Positions 19,181 through 31,677 of a stretch of DNA of 64,000 nucleotides are shown here, one piece after another (the stretch's first letter is position 1; every line of letters starts with the position of its first letter). Where the stretch lies: positions 31,462,505 to 31,526,504 of the forward strand of contig CM026571.1 of NCBI GenBank assembly GCA_015143295.1, given 5' to 3'. Origin of the DNA: Tetracentron sinense. Its lineage: Eukaryota > Streptophyta > Magnoliopsida > Trochodendrales > Trochodendraceae. Under the pieces are notes generated by a model. That model saw only the letters and a list, made by a program, of their open reading frames with translations. It ran no database searches and was not told the DNA's origin. The position numbers and the translations under genes are program-made.

Positions 19181-21741
19181 AAGCCTAATCGACGGACTGA
19201 GGGTCCAACCACCCGGAATAGAGGCCCAAGCCAATCTGAGGGTTGGATGCATGGCTTCTTCTTGGATACGGGCCCAAGTCAATCCATAGACATGGTCCAC
19301 GGACATAAGTCTCCTAAAAGATGGGGATATTCACGGACAGGCACTCAACTATTCGAGGACAATTCTCTCTCCAAAAAGGAGGGGAGTTGGCAGTATACAG
19401 CCAACAAGAGAAGAGTTCTCTTGGAAGGAAGTTCATCGCTTGATGATGTTATCAAGTCAATGCAGGAAGGAACAGGCTTGCAAGTGTTTGCAAACAACGC
19501 AAGGGGCATTAATAGCCATGATCAAGATCATTCGGTTGTTAATGTAAAAAACACTTTAAATTCAAAGCAGACAGACAGAAGCTTGCTGTATAGACTGAGT
19601 CTGAATGCTTTCCGAGGCACTAACCTTGCAACTTTCACGTCAATGATAACATCTGTTCGTCATCAACACTAACAGCCTCCATCTAGAGATGTAAGCCCAT
19701 TCTGGGGCAGAGCAAGAACTGAACCAAAAAGAAGGACAAGAGCACCATATGACCCTAGGGTTAAGGTACTGAATAGAAGCACTTTCACTTTTGAGATGCC
19801 CAAGAAGAAGATTCCTGAGGAAATCCTTCAACTCAGGAATCGGAAATATCCTTCGGCTCCGCCAAGAAAAGTATATAACTATCGGTCGAGACCAAGAAGG
19901 TCTAGAGATCAAAGGTCGACTGGTACCTCAGACAAGGTCCGTTTTGTTCACCAGAGATGAAAGACTGATCCTTCTGCTTCTATTCACCCTATTCAGGAGA
20001 GATCAATGACCGAAGCATCGCATGCTAGTCATGAAAGAGTGTCCGTGAATGTAATCGGCACTAGACTTAACCCTGCTCTGGAAGAATTTACAACCCCAGT
20101 GTTCCAAGGAACTGGGGCAAGGCCTGAGCATAACATATCAGAAAGGAAAGATTCTTAGAGTTCAGCCGCCGCTATTTTAGCCGCTTTGGACGAGACAGAA
20201 TCTTCTAGAACTATCAGAATAGTTGCTCCTGGTCAAGCAATTCCGAGAAGAAAAATGAGTCACAAAAATCAGGCCAGAAGCAAAGAGAAAGCCCAAGACC
20301 TAGTTTAATTAGCTCAAGAGCCTGAGGCCAATGGATACCGAGAGGGATCAGAGCAAGAAGCAACCTCGATAACCTCTCCAAGAGAATTGGGAAGAATCCT
20401 TCCAACTGAGGATTATGGTTTTGATGAACCAGTTCGTCAGTCAAGCATGCTAGAAGTTGTGTCAAAGTCTTCTTGATAGGTTTTCAATGCACCCAACATT
20501 CTATACGGAATGCCCAGAGCTTATTTCACAGAAGAGGAATTTTCGAATCTATTCCTCCTGAAAGGATCAGCGTCAGAGCGACCGGTAGCGGTCATGATGG
20601 AAAATTTAGACGGTAATGGAGGTCAAGAAAGTTGTCCTTTGGCATCAGCACCTCCAGCATCAGGTGATCAAACAACCACTTTACAGGCCCAGCTTTGGTA
20701 CAAAGATGATAAAATTGCAGCCATGATGTCTCAAATGCAAGAGTTGGCTACTCAATTGTCAGCTCTCAAATCTTCGTCAGTACAGAGACCGCACTTCTTG
20801 TACCAAAGACTTATGTAATCAGGGCACAGCTCCTGCACCTCCAAATCGTCTAACTGTACCCAATATAGGGCCAATCCCTAACCAGGCATCACTCATAGGA
20901 GGGGTGTCACCATCTCTTCTGGCTGTAATCGAAGAGACCGTCCGCAATCAATTGCAGCAGGCCAAAGAAAGGAAGAAGATGTTCAGATGATCGTGAAGCT
21001 CTATCCAGCTAGTGTGGATGCGGTTCCATTCCTGCCAGGCTTCCTTCAACCGATATTTAAGATGTTCGATGGTACCAGAGATCTAAGATAACATTTGTCT
21101 CATTTTCTTTCAAGATGCGGATTGACATCCAAGATTAGAGCTCTTTGCCTCCAACTCTTCGTACAATCCTTGGAGGGCGCTACTATTACATGGTATGCCA
21201 ACCTCCCTGAAGCTTCAATCCCTGATTAGAGTACGATGATGAATGAATTCAGCAAATAATTCTACAACACCCAAAGAAGAGTAGGTGTTCTAGAATTGAT
21301 TGAAACCAGACAGAGAGACAATGAGACCATAACGGAGTTCATTGCCCGATGGAGAGCATTGACCTTTTCCTGTCCTCAAAAGTTCACTCAGTTGGAACTC
21401 ATCCAGATGTGCCTCAACAACTTCAGGCACGATCTTTCAACTGCCCTTATGACTCAAACCTTTACTGCCTTTGAAGACTTGTGCACAAAAGCACATGACA
21501 TGGATAGCCACATAGGAAAGAGAAGGCGAGGCAGAGGCATTGATTGCCTTTAATCCTCAATAGCCACAGCAATTGAAGCCAAAAGACTACGCAACTAGCA
21601 CCAAGTGCCAGTAGATCAACTGGTCGAACAAGCAATGGTAAAGGCCCTGTTAAAGTTGGTAATAAACCAGCTCACGGTGGAGCCAGAAGGCCACAATGAC
21701 AAGATAAAAGGGACCCACCAAAGAAGATCACTATTGAAGAA

Positions 21742-21960
21742 ATGATGAATAAAACATATTCATTCTCGGAAGACATTGTCGAAGATCTGTTTGAAGACCT
21801 CCTCGCCAAGGAGCTCATCACTCTCCCGAAAAGTAGGAGACCCCAAGAGATCGGGATGAAAAATGATCTCAAATATTGTCCTTATCACCGTATAATTAGT
21901 CACAAGATAGGTGACTGCTTTGTATTTGAAAGACATCATTCAGCGACTTTTGGACAATAA
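21742..21960 (+). pseudogene. Gag C-terminal fragment with a zinc-finger-like C-H-H-C motif
   Basis: The ORF contains KYCPYHRIISHKIGDC, spaced C-x2-H-x4-H-x4-C, the finger variant common in Tat-lineage gag in place of the usual CCHC knuckle. The upstream flank (ITIEEMMNKTYSFSED) is in the same frame. The ORF is separated from the gag core by frameshifts. Confidence 0.6.
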
Positions 21961-22962
21961 ATAAATTGTCAATGGTCAAGATCTCTAGCAGGCAGCTACG
22001 TCCAATATGGTTGTGGCTTCAAAACCAGTTAATTAAGATGAGGCATCTTCAAGTGGCAAATTTCCTGATGATAAATCGTCAGATGAAGAAGATTGGACTC
22101 TTTTTGAAAGTAAAGGAGCCAAGAAGAAAAAGCAGTTGGCTCAAAATACCGATGCTAAAAAGCAAGCTCAAGCTACAAGGCAGACTTAAGCCCAAAGAAA
22201 AGAAGGGAAGCGCATAGCCAAGGCTGAAAAGAAGAAGAAAAATGAAAGAGCAAGAAAAGACAAGAAAAATGGCCCTACCCAAGACACTCTTTTGGAACAA
22301 AAGCCATTAATGGCAATTACCTTGATGGATTTTATCCCGCCAGGCTTCTGCTCCGACTGCTACATGACAGCCTCCAGTCGACAGACTCGGGAGATGAATC
22401 CAATATCTTTTCTTGCTATGTTATCAATGCGGTCCCAAATGAAGACCCTTCATGGTTTAATAGGCCAAGACAAGTAGTAGCCTATAGTCCAGAAAGACAC
22501 CAGGCATTTCAAGATTGGCTAGATCAATCTGAAGATATTAAATTCCCAGAAAGGAGACCATCTATACCAGGACGGAACCCTACGGGACTCTCAGATCTCT
22601 TTGAAGGATTCTCATCCAAAGAAGAACAAGAGGCAAATGAGGAATAAGTGCAATCTGATTCCCCTCAAGAAAGGTTAAGTACACCTAAGGCCCCAAATCA
22701 AAACCATCGTTAGATACGACGATCAGTGCAAATCTTAACTCAGCTCGGGAATCAAGATTCACCTACTGCAGTCGGTTTGAACAAGGACCGTCCAACAGAA
22801 GAAGCAATCCTAAACTTAAGGCCAGCTAACAGTTCACTGGCACCTGAACAAATTTCAGCCCAGCCTGGAAGTCTGACAGGGCAATATGAAAGAAGAAATC
22901 AGTCGTCCTTTCAAAGCAAGATAAGAAAGCTAAACTTCAGTTCCGTGAACATGGTCTAATTC
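21961..22962 (+). pseudogene. Decayed gag-pol spacer of Tat-like element 1
   Basis: Lysine-rich broken frames (21966-22260) are followed by short ORFs at 22292-22477 and 22726-22959. None has a recognised domain. The position between the zinc finger and the protease indicates polyprotein spacer. Confidence 0.5.
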
Positions 22963-23860
22963 TTGGAAGGAGAGTCGTTTGGACCAATAGATCAGACGAT
23001 TGCTAAAGTCTATCAGCTCAACCTCCAGTCAGGAAGAAAGCTACAACCGAGGTTTGTGCCAGTCCAACATGAAAATCGGACTAGAGCCCAACCGGCCCAA
23101 GCCCAAATAGCTCCCGGTAATGAGAGGGTCAAATACGACATTCTGACCCATCTGAAGAAAATTCCTTCTTTGTTAAGCGTCTATGATACTCTCAACATGT
23201 CTACGAAATTAAGATGGTCCTTTATATATGCCCTTTCTAATCCGGATGACTTTTCTGAAGAAGCCATAAGTCAACCATCACAGCCTCTTCAAACAGGAAC
23301 TTCATGCCTCTTTATGATCACATTTTATGATGAAGACATGCGAGTTGAGACTCTCCAGCATAATCGGTCACTGTTCATCTCAGGTCTAGTTAATGAAACT
23401 AGTATCTCCAGAGTAATGATAGATGGGGTTCAACCGTCAACATCCTCCCAAGAAGGATGCTGTCCAAGCTTGGCATACAAATAGGCCGGCTACATGAAAG
23501 CAACCTGATCATCCAGGGTTTTAGCTAAAATGAGCAAAAGCCCATGGGCATGGTCAACCTCAAAATCAGATTTGGGGCGTCAATGGATGCATAACCATCT
23601 AGTTGTGCCATCCACCTATCACCAATGCCTCAAATACCCTCAAGAGAACAGGCAAGCAAGGATCGATGCTGACGATGATCCATTTAATGATGCAGATGCA
23701 TATTACGCAAATGCACGTTTCTATGTCAAAAGTGCCCAAAGAAACCTTCAGCATAAGCCCAAAGGGGAAAAGGTTGAGAGTGGCCCGAAAAGCAATCATG
23801 GACCTGCCCAAACTACAGTTCTGAAAAGGGTGTTTAAGTACACCCCAAAGTCTTAAAGAA
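22963..23860 (+). pseudogene. Aspartic protease region of Tat-like element 1
   Basis: The open frame reaches SRVMIDG near 23415-23435, the aspartic protease active-site position. A one-base frameshift follows directly. Near 23570 a deletion of about 75 bp, relative to the minus-strand copy, removes the segment before GRQWMHNHL. The following 23580-23856 frame aligns with the minus-strand copy at 47611-47950. The protease cannot be functional. Confidence 0.75.
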
Positions 23861-24868
23861 AAGAAGGAGAACCAACCTTGTCTTTGGTCAAATCTTCCCA
23901 AAATCTTGAAAAGGGCAAAGCAGTCGGCCTTTCCCAAATTTGTGAGGTTAAAGAAGTTGACCCTCTTCAGGCTCTGAAAAGTGATTATCTAGTCCCGTTG
24001 AGGAAGATGGACTGTACAATGGTAGAAACTACCTCCAGTCTTACTGTCTCAATCAAGAAAAGAGGACGAAAACCAATGCTCTTCAATTCCCTAGGTGCAT
24101 ATGACAGGATAAACTCCTTACGGACCAATAAAAAGAGTAGGGTCACCAATCCTTACAGGAAAAAGCTAACCTTTGGTAAATCAACTACCTAGTTCCTCAA
24201 AGTTCAAGGGTTTAACCCTGAAGAAGGAGAGAAAGTCAATGGAACTCTCCTACCAGCTTATGAAGCCATGCTCAAGATGGAGCAATACAAAGCCCTAGAC
24301 ACCGACGAGTATGTTGATATAGATACGCCAGGACTAGGATATGAGCCCCCAGTCTTCGTGTTTGGAGAAAACCACCAGGAGACTACATACATAGTCACAA
24401 TTCGGGACAAGGAAGATGCCATAGGGTGGTCCTCAGAAGAAGAAATGGAGCCTCCACAAGAACCCCTATGGGATGAAGCGGTTCATCAAGAAACGGCTGG
24501 TAGTTTGATAAAAATCAGTCCCAACATATGGCGAGGATGGTCAGTGGCGAGAGATAGCCCTGCCTTTATTACTTCCCCCAAGAAAGAAAGGGGGCAAGTC
24601 CATTGTCTTCATTCTTGCAAAGCAATCAAGCAAGGCTACTGCTTCCCATGGTTCCAATCAAAATAGGGAAATGAACCGGTATCGAAAAAAGATTGTGTAT
24701 GAACCAGAAATCAAAAGACTGCTCAAAATTCAAGGGTTCAATCCCAAAGAAGAGGAGCAGGTCAAAGGCGAACCAATGCCCGGTTATGAGTCAGCATGCA
24801 CTCCCAAACAGAGGAACATTTTGGCAACCGGTAAAAAAATCCAGCATAACAATCACAGACCAGGGTTT
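23860..24868 (+). pseudogene. Repeated pol linker of Tat-like element 1 (truncated)
   Basis: It aligns with the first and part of the second linker unit of the minus-strand copy, with motifs NPYRKK, GFNPEE and SPNIWRGWSV. It stops at 24868 inside the second unit, where the antisense Copia LTR begins. Confidence 0.75.
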
Positions 24869-27044
24869 TGATGGTAATCCAGATAAAAAATTTATGCGGA
24901 AAACTGGATCCCGAGGATCTTTACACCATAGAAATACTAACTACATGTTTAGAGAATTACCTCGGTAAATGATGTTCACCAGTGAACCAAAAACCAACTC
25001 GAACCGTCAGAACTCTTTGTAGAGATTTCTCGAAGAAATACTCAAAGCTCGATTCTTGTTCTTCGCTATCCCCATGAAGTTTTTGAATCTCTACTTGGTA
25101 TTGAAGAAGAAAGAGATGAAGAAGAGATGTTGGTGTAGACTTTCTATCACCCAAAACCTTAGGGTTAAAAACCCTAAGCTTCAAAACTTAAAAACACCCA
25201 AAGGGGGCTCACGAAATTTGAGGGGAGAGAAATCTCCCTTCTCTTGCTCACGGTTTGGAGGGGGAAGCAATTAATGAATAATCTCTCTCCACGTTTTGGG
25301 GTGTTGGGCAATTTATAGACTTTGAACAATTCAAATCCTAATCCAATTAGGAAATATCCCTTAAAGAGAGTTACTAATTAATGATAACTCTTATCATTAA
25401 TTAAAACAAGTTTTCTAATTTAGGTTTTCTTTTCTTAAAATGATTCCATAATTAAAGGGGGTGTAACTAATTCCTAGATTCTAGGAATCCCAACAACTTT
25501 CCTAACAATTAGAGCTCCTAATCAAATTAATAAACCCCCAAGGGGGGGGGGGGGGCGTGAGCATTAGGGAGTCTTGCACTCCAAGTTTTTTGATTAAAAC
25601 TATCTTATCTCCATGTTTCTTGCATTCCAAGTATTGGAATCAAATCCCATAAAATAAGGAATAATTAATTAGTAATTATTTAACTAACAAACTCCTAATC
25701 CAATTAGGAATCTCCATAGTGGGTGCCCACCCTAGGGATTAAATCCCATGAGCTTGGGCCCATTAATAAGGTCCACTTAAAGTTGGGTTTTATGGATATG
25801 GGTCAACCCCATTTCCTCTTATATAGTGTTAATTAAATAACCATTATTAATATCATTTAATTTAGATTAACTTTTAATCTAAACTATAGATTAACTTTTA
25901 ATCAATTTTATTAATGATTAACATTTAATCATTTAATTAATTGATTAACATTTAATCAATTATATGAGCTTGTATTTCTTATGTGAGCATCTCCACAGAT
26001 TGCTCTGGGACATTTTAACACTGGCTTATCCAATGTTATCCCATTGACCCTAAATAGGAATGACATCGGAATTGCAAATGACGTGAGATATCCATGTTGC
26101 AATTGAATCCCAATGTAAGAACATTAACCATTAAGGATTCCGCCACATGAACTTTTTAATTCAATTGATCATTCCAATTACATTATCCCTAATGGGCCTT
26201 CGAGATTAATATACTATCTAACTCATAGTCAATGACATCATCCGGGTTTCCAAGACTACTGATTAAGCCATGAGAAACTTTTTCTCATGTAAAACATTTT
26301 GAGAAAAACTTTTATTATGTATAATATATTTTAATAAAAATATATTTCAAACTTGTTTGATTTCAAAATCACCTGCGCAGGATTTAAGCTTAATCGACTG
26401 TCTTACCCGAAGCTTGGATAACCTCTTAAATTAATGAGCATGGATTTCTTGTTTGAAATTCATCATGACTCGAACAACTTTTTGATTATCCAACTTTCAC
26501 CGTATCGTAGTCCCTCAAGTAGAGAGTACTTTGGGGGAATCAAAACAGTCAGATTACTGTTCAGTTATAAATGAACTCATCAAATCCGAGGATCATTGAA
26601 ACTATTCAATGTGAATGAAAGACCAACTATCTGATAGTATGATTATGCAAGAGGTCTCTCACTACATGCAATCAGTCAGTGTATATTTAAGCACTCATAT
26701 GCTGATGTGTAGTCTCCACTACAATAGTTTGAGATAAAACTATATCTCAACCATTGAGAACATCTTAGCATTGTGGCAGCCATATAAGTGCAGTGCCCAT
26801 CTTCACCCATAACTGTGATTATATAAGGTATAAGGAACTGGAAAGCTATATCTACCTGTGATAGACCCATCATATAGCTTTCCTACAATATATCCTATGG
26901 ACCTTTGTCGATATCTTATATCGTATAGATCATCTTATGATCTTGGTCTATTACCCATAATGAATTCACAATTGATAAAGAAGAAGTCTCTATTAATCAA
27001 ATTAATAAGAATCTAAATGACTTTTCTGGGCATCATGTCTAACA
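24869..27044 (-). mobile_element. 3' LTR of the antisense Copia element
   Basis: On the minus strand it starts TGTTAGACATGATG after a purine-rich tract (complement of 27045-27059, gggcaagtgggagat) and ends near ...ACCATCA, 2176 bp. The minus-strand TATA box is gtctataaat (25311-25320). ORFs here are spurious. A 14-G run lies at 25542-25555. Confidence 0.75.
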
Positions 27045-28248
27045 ATCTCCCACTTGCCCTAAAAGTCATTGTGTCATAGATTTCAATCACATACTAAGTG
27101 TGTTACAAATACTTTATCTGATAAAGATTTAGTCATCGGGTCAGTAACATTAAGTTGAGACAATCTTTGTAACAATGATATCTTCCCTCTCAATGATCTC
27201 ATCAATGAGATGATACTTCCTATAAGTGAAAAGTAAGCACATAATCCCTAGTCCTTTTCAGGTAGTTCATGATGTGTTTCACAGTAGTGCAATTATCTGA
27301 TACTTGGATTGCTTTGGAACCGACTAAACAACTCCTATTACATGATAGATATCTGGTCTAGTATATAGCATGACATACATGAGGCTCCCAACTGTCGAAG
27401 CATAAGGGCACCTCTTCATCTGCTCGATCTCATCAACTGATATAGGGGCCATCATTTTAGACAAAGTAACATCATGTCTAAAAGGAATGAGAGTTATCTT
27501 ACAATCACTTATACTGTACCTAGAAAAAATCTTGTCTATGTAGGAAGTTTGGGTTAATCCCAACATTTGGCATTTTCTATCTCTCAGAATCTTTATTCCG
27601 AGAATATAGGACGCTTCTCTCAAATCTTTCATTGAGAAATGCTGAGAAAGCCAAATCTTGACTGATGATAACATTCCTACATCATTCCCAATGAGTATAA
27701 TGTCATCCACATAAAGAATAAGGTATACTACTGCTTTCCCAATGTCCTTCTTGTATATACAAGATTCTTCCAAATTCTTTGATCAAAAGCTCAAATCTTT
27801 GGTTCGAGCTTCTTGAAGCTTGTTTCAAACCATATATCAACTTGTTGAGTTTGCATACCATGTTCTCCTGGTTAGGAGCAATGAAACCCTCAGGTTGCTT
27901 CATATAGATGTCTTCATCTAACATTCCATTAAGGAAAATAGTTTTGACATCCATTTACCATATCTCATAGTCATGGTGTGTAGCTATAGCTAGCAATATC
28001 CTGATGGATTTGAGCATAACTACAGGTGAAAAGGTATCCTCATAATCAACTCCTTGAATTTGAGTATAACCTTTTGTAACAAGTCTTGCTTTATAGGTCT
28101 TCATGTTACCATCGGCACCCTTCTTCCTTTTGTAAGTCCATTTGCATCCAATTGGCCTTATACCATTTGGTGGATCTACTAAAGTCCAGACGCCATTGTC
28201 ATACATGAAATCTATTTCATCATTCATGGCTTTATTCTGTTGAGATGT
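24869..28248 (-). mobile_element. Truncated Copia element, antisense (pol 3' half plus 3' LTR)
   Basis: On the minus strand: reverse transcriptase, RNase H remnant, purine-rich tract and 3' LTR. Its 5' half, including integrase, gag and the 5' LTR, is missing. On the right it is cut at 28248 by the LTR of Tat-like element 2; on the left it interrupts Tat-like element 1. Confidence 0.85.
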
Positions 28249-28257
28249 TGTAAACAT
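27060..28257 (-). pseudogene. Copia reverse transcriptase and RNase H remnant
   Basis: In order on the minus strand: GCKWTYKRKKGADG and YKARLVTKGYTQ (28257-27955); DVKTIFLNGMLDEDIYMKQP (27954-27703, after a stop); LILYVDDIILIGND with the intact YVDD catalytic motif, then SYILGIKILRD and YASTVGSLMYVM (27773-27324). These are Ty1/copia RT hallmarks. A frameshift near 27770 splits the enzyme. Downstream RNase H sequence is decayed. Confidence 0.9.
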
Positions 28258-29137
28258 AAGATTTATCTTTGCTTATCAAATTTCCTCCATTGTTGTATGG
28301 AGTTTATTGTTTGTTGTAGGGAGACTATCCTTCCAATCTAAGTAAACTCAGATTGTTAAATTACCTTCCCTATATCGGGGAAGAACCTCTGATTAAGAAG
28401 AAGAATTTAAGAAAAATAAATATTTGAATAAAGTATTTGTATTTATTCAATGGGGTTACCCAGATCCCATGTAGGCATTACAAGTGCCTCATTGAGGTCC
28501 TTGTATTTGCAAAAAAAAGAAAAGATAATGATGGTGACCATTATCTAAGGCTTACCTGATGTTCTCCATTATCGAAGAAGCTTCTTCTTCGGCTTGCTTG
28601 GCTTGCTTTTGCTACTGTTGCTTGAAGGGGAGGGGAGAGTATTTCTCTTTCTTCCTTTTTTTCTCTTCTTGCTTCTTGTGGGTTTCTTGTGAGAAACCTT
28701 CCTTTTATAGGTTTGAGAGAGTCCTTTTTGGTCTCTCTCTCTAACTCCTCTATTTTAGAGAAGTCAATAATAGGCTCTCCTCTTAGAGGATGCCAACTCA
28801 CGGGTCTCCCTTATCTGGGAGACTCCTCAAGCTCCAAAGAGTTTTCTTCTTTTGAAGACTCTTGTACCAGGTTTCCCCTTTTTGGGGGGGAATCCTAATA
28901 CCTTTCGAAAAGGAGGATGTTTAATCACATCATTTCCTATGATATAGGACATAGTCCTAATCCTATCATGATTATGGGGTGCCATGCGGCATCTCATGGG
29001 ATTTTAAAAGAGGGGATCCTTATCTTGGGATCCCCATAACTTGACAGAGAGTCCTTTTTATCAAGGAATCTCAGCCCCATGACAGTCAGATACTGACTGT
29101 CAGCTGGGGATAGACTGACCTAGGCCAGTACACAGAA

Positions 29138-29275
29138 TTAAGGGGTGAGACCATAGGTCTTACCCACAGACCAGAGGGTGAGACCATAGGTCTTGTTCAT
29201 AGAACACAAGGTGAGACCATAGGTCTCGCCCACGGACCAGAGGATGAGACCATAGCTCTCACCCCATGGTCTAGG
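29138..29275. repeat. 33-bp tandem array, about 4 units, in the antisense Tat LTR
   Basis: Repeats of 'gtgagaccataggtct', the complement of the 33-bp unit expanded to about 21 copies in the other LTR. Confidence 0.8.
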
Positions 29276-29285
29276 GTTAGGTTCA

Positions 29286-29945
29286 GGGCCAAGTGTGGTG
29301 ATGTTTGACCCGTGAGGTTTTATCCTCACGAATTGGACACGTGTCAACCTCTCGGAGACTGGCACAAAATTTGATCTATGGGAGTATCTTCACGGATTGG
29401 ACATGTGTCAGCCTCTCGAAGGCTGGCACTCAGGTTTGATCCTTGGGGGTTTATCCTCATAGATGGGATACGTGTCAATCTCTCGAAGGTTAGCACTAAG
29501 GTTGGATCCATGAGGTTTTGGTCCTCACGGATTAAACACGTGTCAGCCTCTTAGAGGCTGGCACTCAAAGTTGGATCCGTGAGGTTTTGATCCTCAAGGA
29601 TTGAATACGTGTCAGACTTTCAGAGACTGGCACTCTAGGTTGATCCGTGGGATTTATCCTCATGGATTAGACATATGTCAGCCTCCTAGAGGCTGACACT
29701 AAGGTTGGATCCGTGGGATTTTAATCCTCACGGATGAGATACATATCAGCCTCTCGGAGGCTGGCATTAAGGTTGGATCTGTGAGGTTTTGGTTCTCACG
29801 GATTGAACACGTGTCAGCCTTTCAGAGGCTGGCACTCAAAGGCTATTTGTGAGGTTTTAGTCCTCACGGATTGACGCGTGTCAAATTCTTAAAGGCTGAC
29901 ACTTAGGGTTAGATCTGTGAGGTTTTATCCTCACGGATCAAACCC
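29286..29945. repeat. 69-bp tandem array with two hairpins per unit, about 9 units
   Basis: Each unit holds CAGCCTC..GAGGCTG (for example 29544-29560) and ATCCGTGRGG..CCTCACGGAT. Five units are present in the other LTR. Confidence 0.85.
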
Positions 29946-30121
29946 CCATTTACCTTGCTGGTGGCATGATAACCAGCTATCAGCATTTAATGCTAACAGC
30001 TAAAGGTACTACACATGCCATAGGCATGCGCGAACTTAAACCATCTCTCTGAGAGACAGTGATCAGGTGTGTGCCACTGCCATACACCTGGGCAATTGAC
30101 GGTGAATTTTCACTGCACACA

Positions 30122-31677
30122 AATGCCCTTCAGGATCTGGATGGTTGAAAATGATCCATCCATCTGGATCCTGACACCTGGTAGTGACAGTGGAGAGGGG
30201 TAACCGCCCTCCATTTAGGGTGTTAGTGGGAAACCCACGATAGGTTTCCCTTATCGAGGCGTCCTCATGATGAGGTCACCTTCACCATTAAGGCAGAACG
30301 GTGGGGAGTACCCCTGCCATCTGGACCGTCCATTTCAAAATGGATGGCCAGGATTAGACAAAAGGTAATCCTTATAAGGATAACTTAGGCTTGGAGAAGA
30401 CATTTTGTCTTACCCAACCCTCCGAACTCAGAAATTTTCTGAGCTTCAGGCTTTCTTGATTTCAAGAGAAATCAATTTCTTCTTTCTTTCTTTCGATTCC
30501 ATCTCCCTTCCGAGGTGAGGATTAACCCTATTAAGGATTCTAAGAAGGGAAGAACTTGTGTACTTCCCTAAATTCATAACCAACAGACGGGAGTGAGGGT
30601 TTTAGACCTCACTCAGTGGGCATCCTCTTGAATATTTTTGGCTCTGGGGCTCCCTGAAATGCATTATTTTGCATTTCTTGGGTTTTCCCAGGTCAGGGAG
30701 AGCTTGGGATGCCCTTTTGGGCTTCCTGCACTTTCCGGTAGGAATTTGGTTCCATTGCCAGAACCCTTGAGTTCTCTTCCGGTCATGGAAAATCGGACCG
30801 GTGACTCACTACCCGTGGTCTATGACCATGAATAGCTTGCCCACGGGACTTTTGTCTGTGAGCTCAAAATTGATCCGTGGATTATGTCTACAGATGCTCT
30901 TAATTTTCATTGACTTTTCTCCGTAGATATTTTGAGTATTCGTGGATATTTTCCACGGACCAACTGCCCACAGGACTTTTGTCCGTGAGCTTAAAATTTT
31001 CCATGGATTTTGTCCACGAATGCTTTTGATATTCATAGACTTTTGTCCATGAACATTTTGAGTATCCGTGGATATTTTACACGAACCAACTGCCCACATG
31101 ACTTTTGTCCGTGAGCTTAAGATTTATCCATGGAGTATCCACGAATTCACTAAATTCTTACAAACTCTTGTCTGTGAAAATCTTGAGTATCGGTGGATAT
31201 TCCTCATGGATGGGCTATCCAAAGGACTTGTAATCCCAGAATAAAAATTGTCTATTCGTGGACTTGTCCACGGATACACCTAATTTTCATGGACTTTTGT
31301 CCTTGGAAATTTTGAGTATCCGTGAATATTTCCCACTGATGGGCAATTTAAGGGAGCTTAATCCCTGAATCAGAAACTTATCGATGGACTTGTCCGCGGA
31401 TCTCATCCTTAGCATTTGTCCTTAGACATTTGCTATGATAATTACCCATGGACATTTGCTATGATAATTACCCATGGACATTTGCCTTAAGAAAAATCCT
31501 TAGGGTGATTGCTTTTCTTTAAGCAATTTATCCTTAGATGCATGCTCTAAGTGAGGCATCCAAATTTCACAGACTCGGATTTTGAACCTAAGTCTGGAAT
31601 TGATTAATCTTTTTAGAAATTGATTTGATTTTTCTAAACTGAATCATTTTGCATGTCCTATGTTTTCCTTTTGCACA
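30122..31677 (+). promoter_or_regulatory. Leader of the antisense ORF, with candidate promoter
   Basis: This plus-strand region lies between the Tat LTR and the PMD ORF. A TATA-like cttataagga (30371-30380) is followed by a pyrimidine-rich leader (30470-30510). A possible splice donor GAG|GTGAGG lies near 30513 and an acceptor-like ttttcccag near 30691. It then enters a 120-130 bp repeat array. It suggests that the antisense ORF is transcribed from its own promoter. Splice sites are guesses. Confidence 0.45.
30836..31440 (+). repeat. 120-130 bp repeats upstream of the antisense ORF
   Basis: Four to five units share 'gcccacgggacttttgtc.gtgagctta', 'tccgtggattttgtccac' and 'ttttgagtatccgtggatat'. 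Many short inverted pairs of tccgtgga and tccacgga occur within units. Later units are more decayed. Confidence 0.8.

Larger units (their letters stand above)
17774..21560 (+). pseudogene. Gag of Tat-like element 1, with long repeat-rich N-terminal extension
   Basis: One reading frame runs from the ATG at 17774 to 20818, with stops at 18230-18232, 18482-18484 and 19670-19672 and a few more downstream. After frameshifts near 20820-21000 it continues to 21560. The N-terminal 900 codons carry two coding minisatellites (18105-18345 and 18840-19180) and basic, Ser-rich sequence. The classic gag core is at about 21000-21560, with TITWYANLPEASIPD and IETRQRDNETITEFIARWR, the capsid-type gag motif. 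It would package element RNA. The copy is dead; the repeats suggest slippage-driven length change in the extension. Confidence 0.75.
15596..24868 (+). mobile_element. Tat-like Ty3/gypsy element 1 (5' LTR to pol linker)
   Basis: Order: 5' LTR (15596-17768), primer site (17775), long gag ORF, protease region and a repeated linker. At 24868 it is broken by an antisense Copia LTR. Reverse transcriptase, the antisense ORF and the 3' LTR are absent from this copy in the window. It is the same family as the minus-strand copy at 28249-48105, because the LTRs and the protease-linker proteins align throughout. Confidence 0.85.
28249..30121 (-). mobile_element. 3' LTR of Tat-like element 2
   Basis: On the minus strand it starts TGTGTGCAGTG and ends GTTTACA, 1873 bp. 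It is homologous over its length with the LTR 15596-17768 but with different repeat copy numbers. TATA box cctataaaagg near 28700-28712 (minus). Confidence 0.85.

Noticed and set aside
18598-19212. 204-codon antisense ORF opposite gag
   Set aside because: It is a shadow of the 24-bp coding repeat on the plus strand; the sense frame continues upstream and downstream in gag.
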